64,000 nucleotides of DNA from positions 4,473,559 to 4,537,558 of the forward strand of contig NZ_CP089746.1 of assembly GCF_029541745.1 (NCBI RefSeq), read 5' to 3'. The notes below the pieces were generated by a model. The model worked only from the letters and a program-made list of their open reading frames with translations. It searched no databases and was not told the DNA's origin. The translations under genes and the position numbers were made by a program. Positions 43,559-52,107 of the stretch are shown here, one piece after another (the stretch's first letter is position 1; each line of letters begins with the position of its first letter). This DNA is from Streptomyces sp. LX-29 (GTDB taxonomy: Bacteria; Actinomycetota; Actinomycetes; Streptomycetales; Streptomycetaceae).

Positions 43559-43716
43559 GCCGCGCGCCGTGACTGGCGAACGTGGAACCGACCACGAGGA
43601 AGCGGCGCGCGGCCTGACCCGTCACGAGGTGCCCGGCCCGCCCCCAGACTCCGTCCGGGGGTAGCCCCGGACACCCGAGGATCACGACCGCCACGAGGTG
43701 CCGCCCGCCTGGGCAC
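43559..43716 (+). promoter_or_regulatory. ZTP (pfl) riboswitch upstream of glyA
   Basis: The 5' domain is a 10-bp stem (GCCGCGCGCC 43559-43568 with GGCGCGCGGC 43604-43613) enclosing GTGACTGGCG, AACGTGGAACC and GACCACGAGGAAGC, which match the pfl consensus. The 3' domain holds the invariant CCGCCTGGGCA at 43705-43715. A long linker between them has its own CCCCC/GGGGG hairpin (43641-43661). pfl RNAs sense ZTP/ZMP when 10-formyl-THF is short and switch on one-carbon genes such as glyA. About 70 nt separate it from the start, so control may be at translation or transcription. Confidence 0.87.
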
Positions 43717-43785
43717 CCCGGGAACACGACCGGAAACGCACACGCAAGCGCACGCCGCACCGATCGATCGCCCCGGAGGACCGTC

Positions 43786-45063
43786 ATGAGCCTGCCGCTG
43801 TCCCATCCCGCCCTGTCCGCCACGGATCCCGAACTCGCCGCCCTGGTGGGCGCGGAGGAGCAGTTGCAGGCGCGGACCCTGCGGCTGATCCCGAGCGAGA
43901 ACTACGTCTCGACCGCGGTGCTGGAAGCCGCCGGGACCGTGCTCCAGAACAAGTACAGCGAGGGGTATTCCGGCCGCCGCTACTACGAGGGCCAGCAGGT
44001 CATCGACCAGGTCGAGACGCTCGCCGTGGAGCGCGCCAAGGCCCTCTTCGGCACCGGCCACGCCAATGTGCAGCCCTATTCGGGCTCGCCCGCCAACCTC
44101 GCCTGTTACCTGGCCTTCGCCCAGCCCGGCGAGACCGTGATGGGGATGTCGCTGCCGATGGGCGGCCATCTCACCCACGGCTGGGGGGTGTCCGCCACCG
44201 GCAAGTGGTTCCACGGCGTGCAGTACGGGGTGCGCAAGGACACCGGCGTCATCGACTTCGACGAGGTGCGGGAGCTGGCGCTCAAGGAGCGGCCCAAGCT
44301 GATCTTCTGCGGCGGCACCGCGGTCCCCCGCACCATCGACTTCGCCGCCTTCGGCGAGATCGCCCGCGAGGTGGACGCCGTCCTCGTCGCCGACATCGCG
44401 CACATCGCCGGCCTGATCGCGGGCGGCGCGCACCCCTCCCCGATGCCGCACGCCGATGTGATCTCCACGACCACCCACAAGACGCTGCGCGGGCCGCGCG
44501 GCGCGATGCTGCTGGCGCGCGAGCCCGAGCGGCTCGGAAAGGCCCTGGACAAGGCGGTCTTCCCCGGCCTCCAGGGCGGTCCGCACAACCAGACCACCGC
44601 CGCCATCGCCGTGGCCCTGCACGAGGCGGCGCAGCCCGCCTTCCGGGAGTACGCGCGGGCCGTGGTCCGTAACGCCGGGGCACTGGCCGAGGAGCTGCTG
44701 GCGCGCGGCTACGACCTGGTCTCCGGCGGCACCGACAACCACCTGATCCTGATCGACCTGACCTCCAAGGACGTCGCCGGCAAGGTCGCGGCCAAGGCGC
44801 TGGACCGGGCCGGGATCGTGGTGAACTACAACACCGTGCCGTTCGACCCGCGCAAGCCCTTCGACCCCTCGGGCATCCGCATCGGCACCCCCTCGTTGAC
44901 CTCCCGCGGTCTCACCGTGGAGCACATGCGCACGGTCGCCGAGTGGATCGACCGCGGGGTGACGGCCGCGAAGTCGGGCGACGAGGCGGCGCTGGCCGCG
45001 ATCCGCGCCGAGGTCGCCGAGCTGATGGCCGCCTACCCGGCCCCGGGGCTCCCCACCGACTGA
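43786..45063 (+). CDS. glyA: Serine hydroxymethyltransferase
   Basis: The 425-aa PLP enzyme converts serine and THF to glycine and methylene-THF. Motifs: LRLIPSENYVSTAVLEA, the NKYSEGYSGRRYYEGQQVID block, GMSLPMGGHLTHGW, the Asp in ADIAHIAGLI and the PLP Lys in STTTHKTLRGPRG. A CCGGAGGACCGTC site precedes the ATG. Expression is under the ZTP riboswitch, tying it to the purN/purH/folD pathway encoded 35 kb away. Streptomyces often have more than one glyA; this is the riboswitch-controlled copy. Confidence 0.96.
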   Translation: MSLPLSHPALSATDPELAALVGAEEQLQARTLRLIPSENYVSTAVLEAAGTVLQNKYSEGYSGRRYYEGQQVIDQVETLAVERAKALFGTGHANVQPYSGSPANLACYLAFAQPGETVMGMSLPMGGHLTHGWGVSATGKWFHGVQYGVRKDTGVIDFDEVRELALKERPKLIFCGGTAVPRTIDFAAFGEIAREVDAVLVADIAHIAGLIAGGAHPSPMPHADVISTTTHKTLRGPRGAMLLAREPERLGKALDKAVFPGLQGGPHNQTTAAIAVALHEAAQPAFREYARAVVRNAGALAEELLARGYDLVSGGTDNHLILIDLTSKDVAGKVAAKALDRAGIVVNYNTVPFDPRKPFDPSGIRIGTPSLTSRGLTVEHMRTVAEWIDRGVTAAKSGDEAALAAIRAEVAELMAAYPAPGLPTD

Positions 45064-45148
45064 GCGCCGGCAGGCCGCCGTCCGGAGCCCGTCGGCGGCC
45101 CGGCGAGGGCGCGGATCGGAAGCCGATCAGGACCGATCCCGAGTCGAT

Positions 45149-45191
45149 CCGGAGCCGGTCAGGAGTCGATCCGACTCCTGACCGGCTCCGG
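45149..45191 (+). terminator. 20-bp perfect hairpin after glyA
   Basis: CCGGAGCCGGTCAGGAGTCG (45149-45168) and its exact complement (45172-45191) with loop ATC. There is no T-run. The surrounding 45110-45200 is built of repeated GATCxGGAGCC-type words. It lies between glyA (stop 45063) and trpS (start 45269). Confidence 0.82.
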
Positions 45192-45268
45192 CCAGCCGCC
45201 CGGCCGGTACCGGCCGTTCCGCGCGGGGTCGGTCCGAGCCGGCCGCGGCACCTGCGAGAATGGGTGCC

Positions 45269-46282
45269 ATGGCCCTCGACCGTCCCCGTGCGCTCTCCGG
45301 TATCCAGCCCACCGCAGGCTCTTTCCACCTCGGGAATTACCTCGGTGCCATCCGGCAGTACGTCGCGCTCCAGGAGTCCCACGACGCGTTCTACATGGTC
45401 GTGGACCTGCACGCGATCACCGTGCCGCAGGACCCCGAGGAGCTGCGCGCCAACACCCGCGTGGCCGCGGCCCAGCTGCTGGCCGCCGGTCTCGACCCGG
45501 AGCGCTGCACCCTGTTCATCCAGAGCCATGTGCCCGAGCACGCGCAGCTCGGCTGGTTGATGAACTGCCTGGCCGGCTTCGGCGAGGCGTCGCGCATGAC
45601 GCAGTTCAAGGACAAGTCCGCGAAGCAGGGCGCCGACCGCACCACGGTCGGGCTGTTCACCTACCCGATCCTCCAGGTCGCCGACATCCTGCTCTACCAG
45701 GCCAACCACGTGCCGGTGGGCGAGGACCAGCGGCAGCACATCGAGCTGACCCGGGACCTGGCCGAGCGCTTCAACACCCGCTTCGGCGACACCTTCACGA
45801 TCCCGAACCCGTACATCGTGAAGGAGACGGGCAAGATCTACGACCTTCAGGACCCGGCGATCAAGATGAGCAAGTCGGCGTCCACGCCGAAGGGCATCAT
45901 CAACCTCCTGGACGAGCCGAAGGTCTCCGCCAAGAAGGTCAAGAGCGCGGTCACCGACACCGAGACGGAGATCCGTTTCGACGAGGAGGCCAAGCCCGGG
46001 GTCAGCAACCTGCTGACGATCTACGCGACCCTCACCGGTACCACCATCGCCGACCTCGAGCGCACGTACGAGGGCAAGGGGTATGGCGCGCTCAAGACCG
46101 ACCTGGCCGACGTCCTGGTCGAGTGGGTGACGCCGTTCCGGGCCCGCACCCAGGAATATCTGGACGACCCCGAGACGCTGGACGGAGTCCTGGCCAAGGG
46201 CGCGGAGAAGGCGCGCGCCGTGGCCGGCGAGACGCTGGCGCTGGCGTACGACAGGATGGGATTCCTGCCGGCGAAGCACTGA
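45269..46282 (+). CDS. trpS: Tryptophanyl-tRNA synthetase
   Basis: ATG 45269 (MALDRPRALSGIQPTAGSFHLGN) matches known starts; 337 aa. Class-I signature HLGN (HIGH equivalent) is near residue 18 and KMSKS (IKMSKSAST) near 195. The enzyme charges tRNA-Trp. Synteny, as I recall, fits the housekeeping copy of S. coelicolor (SCO4839), not the indolmycin-resistant one. ATG 45260 upstream would add three residues. Confidence 0.95.
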   Translation: MALDRPRALSGIQPTAGSFHLGNYLGAIRQYVALQESHDAFYMVVDLHAITVPQDPEELRANTRVAAAQLLAAGLDPERCTLFIQSHVPEHAQLGWLMNCLAGFGEASRMTQFKDKSAKQGADRTTVGLFTYPILQVADILLYQANHVPVGEDQRQHIELTRDLAERFNTRFGDTFTIPNPYIVKETGKIYDLQDPAIKMSKSASTPKGIINLLDEPKVSAKKVKSAVTDTETEIRFDEEAKPGVSNLLTIYATLTGTTIADLERTYEGKGYGALKTDLADVLVEWVTPFRARTQEYLDDPETLDGVLAKGAEKARAVAGETLALAYDRMGFLPAKH

Positions 46283-46337
46283 CCGCGCCCGCCAGCCGGG
46301 AAGGCCGGCAAAGCTACCGAAGCTACCGCACGGAGGT

Positions 46338-46376
46338 GTCCCGCGTCAGGGGTCCTTGGACCCTGGTGCGCGGGAC
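46338..46376. terminator. Compound hairpin after trpS
   Basis: GTCCCGCG (46338-46345) pairs with CGCGGGAC (46369-46376), with an inner GGGTCC/GGACCC stem. It is 56 bp after the trpS stop. Two copies of AAGCTACCG lie just before it. Confidence 0.6.
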
Positions 46377-46481
46377 CGACGGAAGTAGCCGCGAGGGCGG
46401 CGCAGCCGCCACACTGGCACACGACTGGCATGCTGGACATGGCAGTGGCCGGGGCCCGGCAGGGCCAGGAGGGAGAACGCA

Positions 46482-47078
46482 GTGGGGACCGTAACGCTCG
46501 GCGTTTCGATCGCGGTCCCGGAGCCGTACGGCAGCTTCCTCCAGGAGCGGCGTGCCGGCTTCGGGGACCCGGCAGCCCTCGGCATTCCCACCCACGTCAC
46601 CCTGCTGCCGCCGACCGAGGTCGACTCCGCGGCGCTGCCGGCGATCCAGGACCACCTGGCCGAGGTGGCGGCCGCGAGCCATGCCTTCCCGATGCGGCTG
46701 GAGGGCACCGACTCCTTCCGTCCGCTCTCGCCGGTGGTCTTCGTCAAGATCGTCGAGGGCGCGGACGGGTGCGCGGCGCTCCAGGAGCGGGTCCGCGCGC
46801 TGCACGGGCCGTGCGCCCGAGAGCTCCAGTTCCCGTACCACCCGCATGTGACCGTGGCGCACGGCATCGACGAGGAGTCGATGGACCGGGCGCAGGCGGA
46901 GCTGAAGGACTTCGAGGCGTCCTGGTCCATCGACGGCTTCGCGCTGTACGAGCAGGGCGCGGACGGCGTGTGGCGCCTGGAGCGCGAGTTTCCGTTCGGG
47001 GCGGTCGAGGGGCCGGCGACGCCGCCGGGCGTCCCCCGCCAGGTGAACCTGTCGCGTCCCCCCGCCCCGTCCCTCTAA
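46482..47078 (+). CDS. 2'-5' RNA ligase / cyclic phosphodiesterase family protein
   Basis: GTG 46482 follows GGAGGGAGAA; 198 aa. The two HxT motifs of the 2H superfamily are present: THVTLLPPT (near residue 38) and HPHVTVAHG (near 121). Members hydrolyse or join 2',3'-cyclic phosphate ends of RNA or nucleotides. The substrate here is unknown. It lies between trpS and the DPA genes; a Pro-rich C-terminal tail is extra to the family. Confidence 0.9.
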   Translation: MGTVTLGVSIAVPEPYGSFLQERRAGFGDPAALGIPTHVTLLPPTEVDSAALPAIQDHLAEVAAASHAFPMRLEGTDSFRPLSPVVFVKIVEGADGCAALQERVRALHGPCARELQFPYHPHVTVAHGIDEESMDRAQAELKDFEASWSIDGFALYEQGADGVWRLEREFPFGAVEGPATPPGVPRQVNLSRPPAPSL

Positions 47079-47153
47079 CGGGCGGGGCGGGGCCCGTCCG
47101 GCCCTCGGGAGCCGATCGGGCCGGCGCCCGTCCCACGGGCTCCGTGGCCGGGC

Positions 47154-47912
47154 TCAGCCCGGGATGCGGCGGAAGACCGAGCGCGGCACATGCCGCAGGG
47201 CCGTCATCAGCGGGCGCAGCGCGGCCGGCGCCCAGACCGTGTGCGCACGGCGGCGCAGCCCCAGCTCGATGGCGGCGGCGACCGCCTCCGGGGTGCTGGC
47301 CAACGGCGCGGCGGCGCGGCCGGCGGTCATCTTGGTGCGCACGAAGCCGGGGCGCACCACCATGACGTGGACCCCGCTGTCGTGCAGCGCGTCACCCAGC
47401 CCCTGGGCGAAGGCGTCCAGGCCGGCCTTGCTGGACCCGTAGATGAAGTTCGCCCGGCGGGCCCGCTCGGCGGCCACGGAGGACAGCACCACGAGCGAGC
47501 CGTGCCCCTGACGGCGCAGCGCCTGGGCGCAGACCAGCGCGGAGGAGACCCCGCCGGTGTAGTTGGTCTGGGCGACGCGGACCGCGGCCAGCGGGTCGTG
47601 CTCGTCGTGCTGCTGATCGCCGAGGACGCCGAAGGCCAGCAGCACCATGTCGATGTCGCCCTCGGTGAAGACCTTGCCCAGGGTGGCCTCGTGCGACTCG
47701 TGGTCGAGGGCGTCGAAGGGGATCGTGCGGGCGTCCGTGTCGCCGATCTGCCGCAGCGCCTCGGCCGCCTCGTCCAGCGCGGCCGAGGGGCGGCCCGCCA
47801 GCCACACCGTGCGGGTGCGGCGGGAGATCAGCCGGCGCGCGGTGGCCAGGGCGATCTCGGAGGTGCCGCCGAGGATCAGCAGCGACTGCGGGGCGCCGAA
47901 GGCGTCTTTCAT
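47154..47912 (-). CDS. dprE2: Decaprenylphosphoryl-2-keto-ribose reductase (DprE2-like SDR)
   Basis: A 252-aa SDR: nucleotide-binding LGGTSEIALATARRL (near residue 14), SVAAERARRANFIYGSSKAGLDAF with the Tyr-x-x-x-Lys pair, and HTVWAPAALRPLMTALRHVPRSVFRRIPG as C-terminal membrane-proximal end. DprE2 reduces the 2'-keto intermediate to decaprenylphosphoryl-arabinose with NADH. It follows dprE1 by 37 bp on the minus strand as in mycobacteria, which settles the name over a generic SDR. Confidence 0.92.
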   Translation of the reverse strand: MKDAFGAPQSLLILGGTSEIALATARRLISRRTRTVWLAGRPSAALDEAAEALRQIGDTDARTIPFDALDHESHEATLGKVFTEGDIDMVLLAFGVLGDQQHDEHDPLAAVRVAQTNYTGGVSSALVCAQALRRQGHGSLVVLSSVAAERARRANFIYGSSKAGLDAFAQGLGDALHDSGVHVMVVRPGFVRTKMTAGRAAAPLASTPEAVAAAIELGLRRRAHTVWAPAALRPLMTALRHVPRSVFRRIPG

Positions 47913-47949
47913 GGCGGGGCTCCAGTTCGGGGGTGTTCGCGTTCGGGGG

Positions 47950-49308
47950 TCACAGCGCCAGTCGGCGGGCCAGGTCCGAGGTGAGGACCCCGTCCGGGTC
48001 GAGGGAGCGGCGCAGCGCGCGGAAGTCCGCGAGCCTCGGGTACATCGCGGCGAGCAGCTCGGGCCGCAGCCGCGCGTCCTTGGCCAGATAGACCCGGCCG
48101 CCGGCCGTCGCCACCTGCTCGTCGAGCTCGTCGAGGAAGCGGCCCAGGCCCGGCAGGGTCGCCGGGAGGTCCAGCGCCAGGGTCCAGCCGGCGGTCGGGA
48201 AGGAGAGCCAGCCCGGGTCGCCGGCGCCGAAGCGCTTGAGGACGGCCAGGAAGGAGGGGCAACGGCGGCAGGCGATGGCCGCGACGATGCGGCGCAGCGT
48301 CTCCTCCTGCCCGTAGCCGACGACGAACTGGTACTGGACGAAGCCCCCCGGCCCGTAGATCCGGTTCCAGTGCGGCAGGCCGTCCAGCGGGTGGAAGAAG
48401 GCCGGGATGGTCTGGAGCGCGCCGGTGTGCAGTGCGGGCGCCTTGCGGTACCAGACCTCGTTGAAGAGGCCGACCGTGGTGCGGGTGAGCAGCCCGCCCG
48501 GCAGATGCCGGGGCGCGGCCGGCAGCCGCACCGGCCGGAACGCCAGCGGCCGCCCGGGGCGGCGGACGCGTGGCGGCAGCGCGTCCAGCGGGGCGTGGTC
48601 GCCCCGGGTGAGCACCGCGCGCCCGGTGGCGGCGCCGCGCGCCAGCAGGTCGATCCAGGCCACGGAGTAGCGGTAGCGGTGGTCGGTGGCGGCGAGCCGG
48701 GCCATCAGGTCGTCCAGGTCGGTCGCCCGCTCGGTGTCCACCGTCATCAGCGAGGTCTCCACCGGCAGCAGTCCGATGGTGGCGCGGAGCACCACCCCGG
48801 TGAGCCCCATGCCGCCGGCCGTGGCGTGGAACAGCTCGTCCTCGGGGGTGAGGGTGCGGGTGGTGCCGTCGGCGGTGAGGAGCTCCATGGCCCGTACGTG
48901 CCGGGTGAAGGAGCCCGAGACGTGGTGGTTCTTGCCGTGGATGTCGGCGGCGATCGCGCCGCCCACCGTCACCTGGCGGGTGCCGGGGGAGACCGGCACG
49001 AACCAGCCCAGCGGCAGCAGCACCTCCATCAGCCGGTGCAGGCTCGTCCCCGCGTCGCACACCACCTCGCCGCGCTCGGCGTCGATCGAGCGGATCCGGT
49101 CCAGCCCGGTCATGTCCAGCACGGTGCCGCCCGCGTTCTGCGCCGCGTCGCCGTACGAGCGGCCGAGCCCGCGCGCGATCCCGCCGCGCCGTCCGGCCGC
49201 CTCGCGCACCGCCCGGGCGACCTCCTCGTACGAGCGGGGGCGCACGACGTGCGCGGCGGCGGTGGGGGCGGTGCGGCCCCAGCCGGTGACCGCGGTGACA
49301 GGTGGCAT
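47950..49308 (-). CDS. dprE1: Decaprenylphosphoryl-ribose 2'-epimerase (DprE1-like FAD oxidase)
   Basis: ATG 49308 (MPPVTAVTGWGRTAPT, 452 aa) is chosen over the longer readings. FAD-binding motifs: RGLGRSYGDAAQNAGGTVLDMT, GGAIAADIHGKNHHVSGSF. The catalytic Lys equivalent to Lys418 is in VYLAKDARL. The residue matching the benzothiazinone-target Cys387 of M. tuberculosis (GWNICVDFP) is Ala here (GWTLALDLP). The enzyme oxidises the ribose 2'-OH, the first half of the DPR to DPA epimerisation. It is divergent from PAP2 across 167 bp, with dprE2 downstream. Confidence 0.93.
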   Translation of the reverse strand: MPPVTAVTGWGRTAPTAAAHVVRPRSYEEVARAVREAAGRRGGIARGLGRSYGDAAQNAGGTVLDMTGLDRIRSIDAERGEVVCDAGTSLHRLMEVLLPLGWFVPVSPGTRQVTVGGAIAADIHGKNHHVSGSFTRHVRAMELLTADGTTRTLTPEDELFHATAGGMGLTGVVLRATIGLLPVETSLMTVDTERATDLDDLMARLAATDHRYRYSVAWIDLLARGAATGRAVLTRGDHAPLDALPPRVRRPGRPLAFRPVRLPAAPRHLPGGLLTRTTVGLFNEVWYRKAPALHTGALQTIPAFFHPLDGLPHWNRIYGPGGFVQYQFVVGYGQEETLRRIVAAIACRRCPSFLAVLKRFGAGDPGWLSFPTAGWTLALDLPATLPGLGRFLDELDEQVATAGGRVYLAKDARLRPELLAAMYPRLADFRALRRSLDPDGVLTSDLARRLAL

Positions 49309-49475
49309 GCCGGTGACCGTAGCGCCCGAAAGATGCTGTGTGTGGTGAAACGCACCTGTCTCGGCGAAAAGGGTGATAAACGGAGTGTCGGATAAGAATC
49401 TCGCGATGTACCGACGTCCGGCGGGGAGAGTCGAGGAGGACGCGTCCGTGACTCCGCGACGGAGAGGTGAGCCGG

Positions 49476-51131
49476 GTGTCACCCATCGCATCGCACGAGC
49501 CCGAGCGCCCACCGCCGCCGGTGCCGCCGGTGCCGCCGGACGACGGCCCCGAGCCCAACCGGGAGCGCCGCCCGCCTGAGGGCGGGCCGCACGGCAGCGG
49601 TCCGCCTGGCGGCGGGGCGTCGGGGGGCGACCTGCGCGGTAGCGGTCTGCCTGGCGGCGGGCTGTCGGGGGACGGCCTGCGCGGCAACGGTCCGCCCCGC
49701 GGCGGGCCGACGGGGGGCGGCCCGGCTTGGGGTGATCTGCCTGAGGGTGGCTCGGGTGGTCCGTCCGGGGACGGCTCGCGCGGGGGCGGTCTGCGCGGGG
49801 GTGATCCGGCGGAGAGCGGTTCGGCTGGGGACGATTCGCGCGGTCTGCCCGGCGGCGGTCCGGTGGTAGGCGGCCCGGCTTGGGGTGATCTGCCTGAGGG
49901 TGGCTCGGGTGGTCCCTCCGGGGACGGCTCGCGCGGGGGCGGTCTGCCTGGCGGTGGTCCGGCGGAGGGTGGCCTGCGCGGCAGCGGTCTGCCTGGCGGC
50001 GGGCCGTCAGGGGGTGGGCCGGCCTGGGGTGATCTGCCTGAGGGTGGCTCGGGTGGTCCGTCCGGGGACAGCTCGTGCGGGGGCGGTCTGCACGGCGGTG
50101 GTCAAGCGGAGGGCGGTCCGTCCGGGGACGGCTCGCCCGGTAGCGGTCTGCCCGGCGGCGATCCGGCGGAGTGCGGTCCGTCCGGGGGCGGCTCGCGCGG
50201 GGGCGGTCTGCCCGGCGGCGGCCTGCCCGAGGACGGTGCGACCAGGGATGGCTCGTCCGGAAGCAGTCTGCCCGAGGGCGGCCTGGCCGGGGGCGGCGTG
50301 ACCGGGGATGGAGGGCCCGGTGGGGATCCGTCAGAGAGTGGACTGACCGGGCGTGGCCTCGCCGCGCGGCGTGCCACGCCTCGGTGGCGTGCCGTGGGCG
50401 GGGCCGCGCTGGCCGATCGGCGTCGGCGGGCCGACCGTCGGTTGCTGCTGGCGCTGCGGGACCGGGGCGCGGACCCGCGGGTGGCCGCGGCCACCCGCGT
50501 GCTGTCCTGGGCCGGCGAGCACGCGGCGCTCTGGCTGGTCACCGGGGTGATCGGCGCCGCCCGGGCGCACGCGGCCGGCGACGCCCGGCTGCGCGCCCGC
50601 TGGCTGCGCGGCACGGCGCTGGTGGCCACCGCCCACCTGACGAGCATGGCGGCCAAGCGGGTGGTGCGCCGCCCCCGCCCCGACCTTCCCGGCCGCCCCC
50701 CGCTCGTCCGCACCGCCGCCGCGCACTCCTTCCCCAGCTCCCACGCGGCCTCCGCGACCGCGGCGGCGATCGCCTTCGCCCCGCTCTCCGGATCCCCCGC
50801 GGACCCGCTCCCCGACTCGGTCGCCGGCCGGCCCGTCGCCCCGCTCTCCGGCCGGTTCTCCGGGGCGCGGTGGCTCCCGGCCGTCGCGGCCGCCATGTGC
50901 GCCTCCCGCCTGGTCGCGGGGGTGCACTACCCGACCGACGTCGCCGCGGGCGCCCTCCTGGGCGCCCTGACCGTGCGGCTGGGTCGGACCCCGCCACGCC
51001 CGGGGGCTCGGGACGTCCGCCCCCGAACGCCCGCGGTGGGCCGCGCGGCGGCCCGGGGGCGGGGGGCCTCCGGCGCGTCGCGCGCGGTGGTGCGGCGTAT
51101 GACGGGTCGGGGGAGGGGGCGTCATGGCTGA
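49476..51131 (+). CDS. PAP2-type phosphatase with a long glycine-rich repeat N-terminus
   Basis: GTG 49476 has GGAGAG nine bases upstream; 551 aa. Residues 1-290 are Gly/Ser/Pro-rich low complexity with a repeat of about 50 aa (GGPAWGDLPEGGSGGPSG at about 81, 132 and 180). The phosphatase domain follows: KRVVRRPRP, SFPSSHAASATA, and SRLVAGVHYPTDVAAG, the three motifs of the family. In mycobacteria the PAP2 protein Rv3807c is placed in DPA synthesis as decaprenylphosphoryl-5-phosphoribose phosphatase; the same role is inferred here from neighbours. It overlaps ubiA by 8 bp. Confidence 0.86.
   Translation: MSPIASHEPERPPPPVPPVPPDDGPEPNRERRPPEGGPHGSGPPGGGASGGDLRGSGLPGGGLSGDGLRGNGPPRGGPTGGGPAWGDLPEGGSGGPSGDGSRGGGLRGGDPAESGSAGDDSRGLPGGGPVVGGPAWGDLPEGGSGGPSGDGSRGGGLPGGGPAEGGLRGSGLPGGGPSGGGPAWGDLPEGGSGGPSGDSSCGGGLHGGGQAEGGPSGDGSPGSGLPGGDPAECGPSGGGSRGGGLPGGGLPEDGATRDGSSGSSLPEGGLAGGGVTGDGGPGGDPSESGLTGRGLAARRATPRWRAVGGAALADRRRRADRRLLLALRDRGADPRVAAATRVLSWAGEHAALWLVTGVIGAARAHAAGDARLRARWLRGTALVATAHLTSMAAKRVVRRPRPDLPGRPPLVRTAAAHSFPSSHAASATAAAIAFAPLSGSPADPLPDSVAGRPVAPLSGRFSGARWLPAVAAAMCASRLVAGVHYPTDVAAGALLGALTVRLGRTPPRPGARDVRPRTPAVGRAAARGRGASGASRAVVRRMTGRGRGRHG
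49716..50091 (+). repeat. Three imperfect tandem ~150-bp coding repeats
   Basis: The unit beginning GGCGGCCCGGCTTGGGGTG occurs at 49716 and 49869, and a slightly diverged copy (GGTGGGCCGGCCTGGGG) at 50013. Copies are 153 and 144 bp apart, both multiples of three, so the frame is kept. The first ~75 bp of each unit are nearly identical. They lie in the N-terminal half of the PAP2 gene and are prone to recombination or slippage. Confidence 0.85.
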
Positions 51132-52107
51132 TCGGGGGCGTGGGCGGGGCACGTTGCTGGAGGAGCCGCCGGAGCCGCCCTCCTCGCTCGGGGTGGACGC
51201 AGGGGTCGGGCGGCCGGGGCGTCTGCTGGGCCTGCTCCGGACCGCCCGCCCCCGCCAGTGGGTCAAGAACGTGCTGGTCGTGGCCGCGCCGGCGGCGGCC
51301 GGAGAGCTGATCTCGGCGCATGTGGCGCTCCGGCTCGCGCTGGTGTTCGCGCTGTTCACGGCCGCCGCTTCCGCCGTCTATCTGATCAATGACGCGCTGG
51401 ACGCCGAGGCCGACCGGGCGCACCCCGAGAAGTGCCGCCGCCCGGTCGCCGCCGGTCAGGTGCCGGTGTCGCTGGCGTACGCCGTGGGCGGGGCGTTGGC
51501 GCTGGCGGTGCCCGTCGTCGCGGCCGTGACCTGCAACGCGGCCACGGCGGGGCTGCTGCTCGCGTACGTCGTCATGCAGTTGGCCTACTGCGTGTCGCTC
51601 AAGCACGTCCTCGTCGTGGACCTGGTCGTCGTCACCACCGGGTTCCTGATGCGGGCCATGGTGGGAGGGGTGGCGCTCGGCATCCCGCTCTCCCGCTGGT
51701 TCCTGATCACCACCGGCTTCGGCGCGCTGTTCATGGTGGCCGCCAAGCGCTACAGCGAGGCGCTGCTGATGGCCCGGAAGGTGTCCCCGGGCGGCCGCGG
51801 CGCCTCGCGGGCGCTGCTGCGCGAGTACACCACCGGCTATCTGTGCTTCGTGTGGCAGCTCGCGGCCGGCGTCGCCGTCCTCGCGTACTGCCTGTGGGCG
51901 CTGGAGGCCGGCGCCGGCGCTGAGGACCTGCTGCCCTGGCGCCAGTTGTCCATGATCCCGTTCATTCTCGCGGTGTTGCGCTACGCGGTCTTCGCGGATC
52001 GCGGCACCGCCGGGGCCCCGGAGGACGTGGTGCTGCGCGACCGCCCGCTGGCCGTGATCGCGTTGGCGTGGCTGGGGCTGTACGGCCTGGCGGTGACCGG
52101 GCTATGA
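51124..52107 (+). CDS. ubiA: Decaprenyl-phosphate phosphoribosyltransferase (UbiA family)
   Basis: A 327-aa polytopic prenyltransferase with about eight or nine helices. The first Asp-rich motif is NDALDAEAD (near residue 88), typical of UbiA enzymes. RPRQWVKNVLVVAAP before it is the DPPR synthase signature. The enzyme joins PRPP to decaprenyl phosphate, the first committed step to DPA. It overlaps both neighbours (8 bp with PAP2, ATGA with GtrA), so the three are coupled. UbiA proteins of other pathways differ in this N-terminal motif. Confidence 0.92.
   Translation: MADRGRGRGTLLEEPPEPPSSLGVDAGVGRPGRLLGLLRTARPRQWVKNVLVVAAPAAAGELISAHVALRLALVFALFTAAASAVYLINDALDAEADRAHPEKCRRPVAAGQVPVSLAYAVGGALALAVPVVAAVTCNAATAGLLLAYVVMQLAYCVSLKHVLVVDLVVVTTGFLMRAMVGGVALGIPLSRWFLITTGFGALFMVAAKRYSEALLMARKVSPGGRGASRALLREYTTGYLCFVWQLAAGVAVLAYCLWALEAGAGAEDLLPWRQLSMIPFILAVLRYAVFADRGTAGAPEDVVLRDRPLAVIALAWLGLYGLAVTGL

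Noticed and set aside
49716..50340. CRISPR-like array
   Set aside because: The repeats are long, contiguous, in frame with a protein and have no unique spacers of fixed size.
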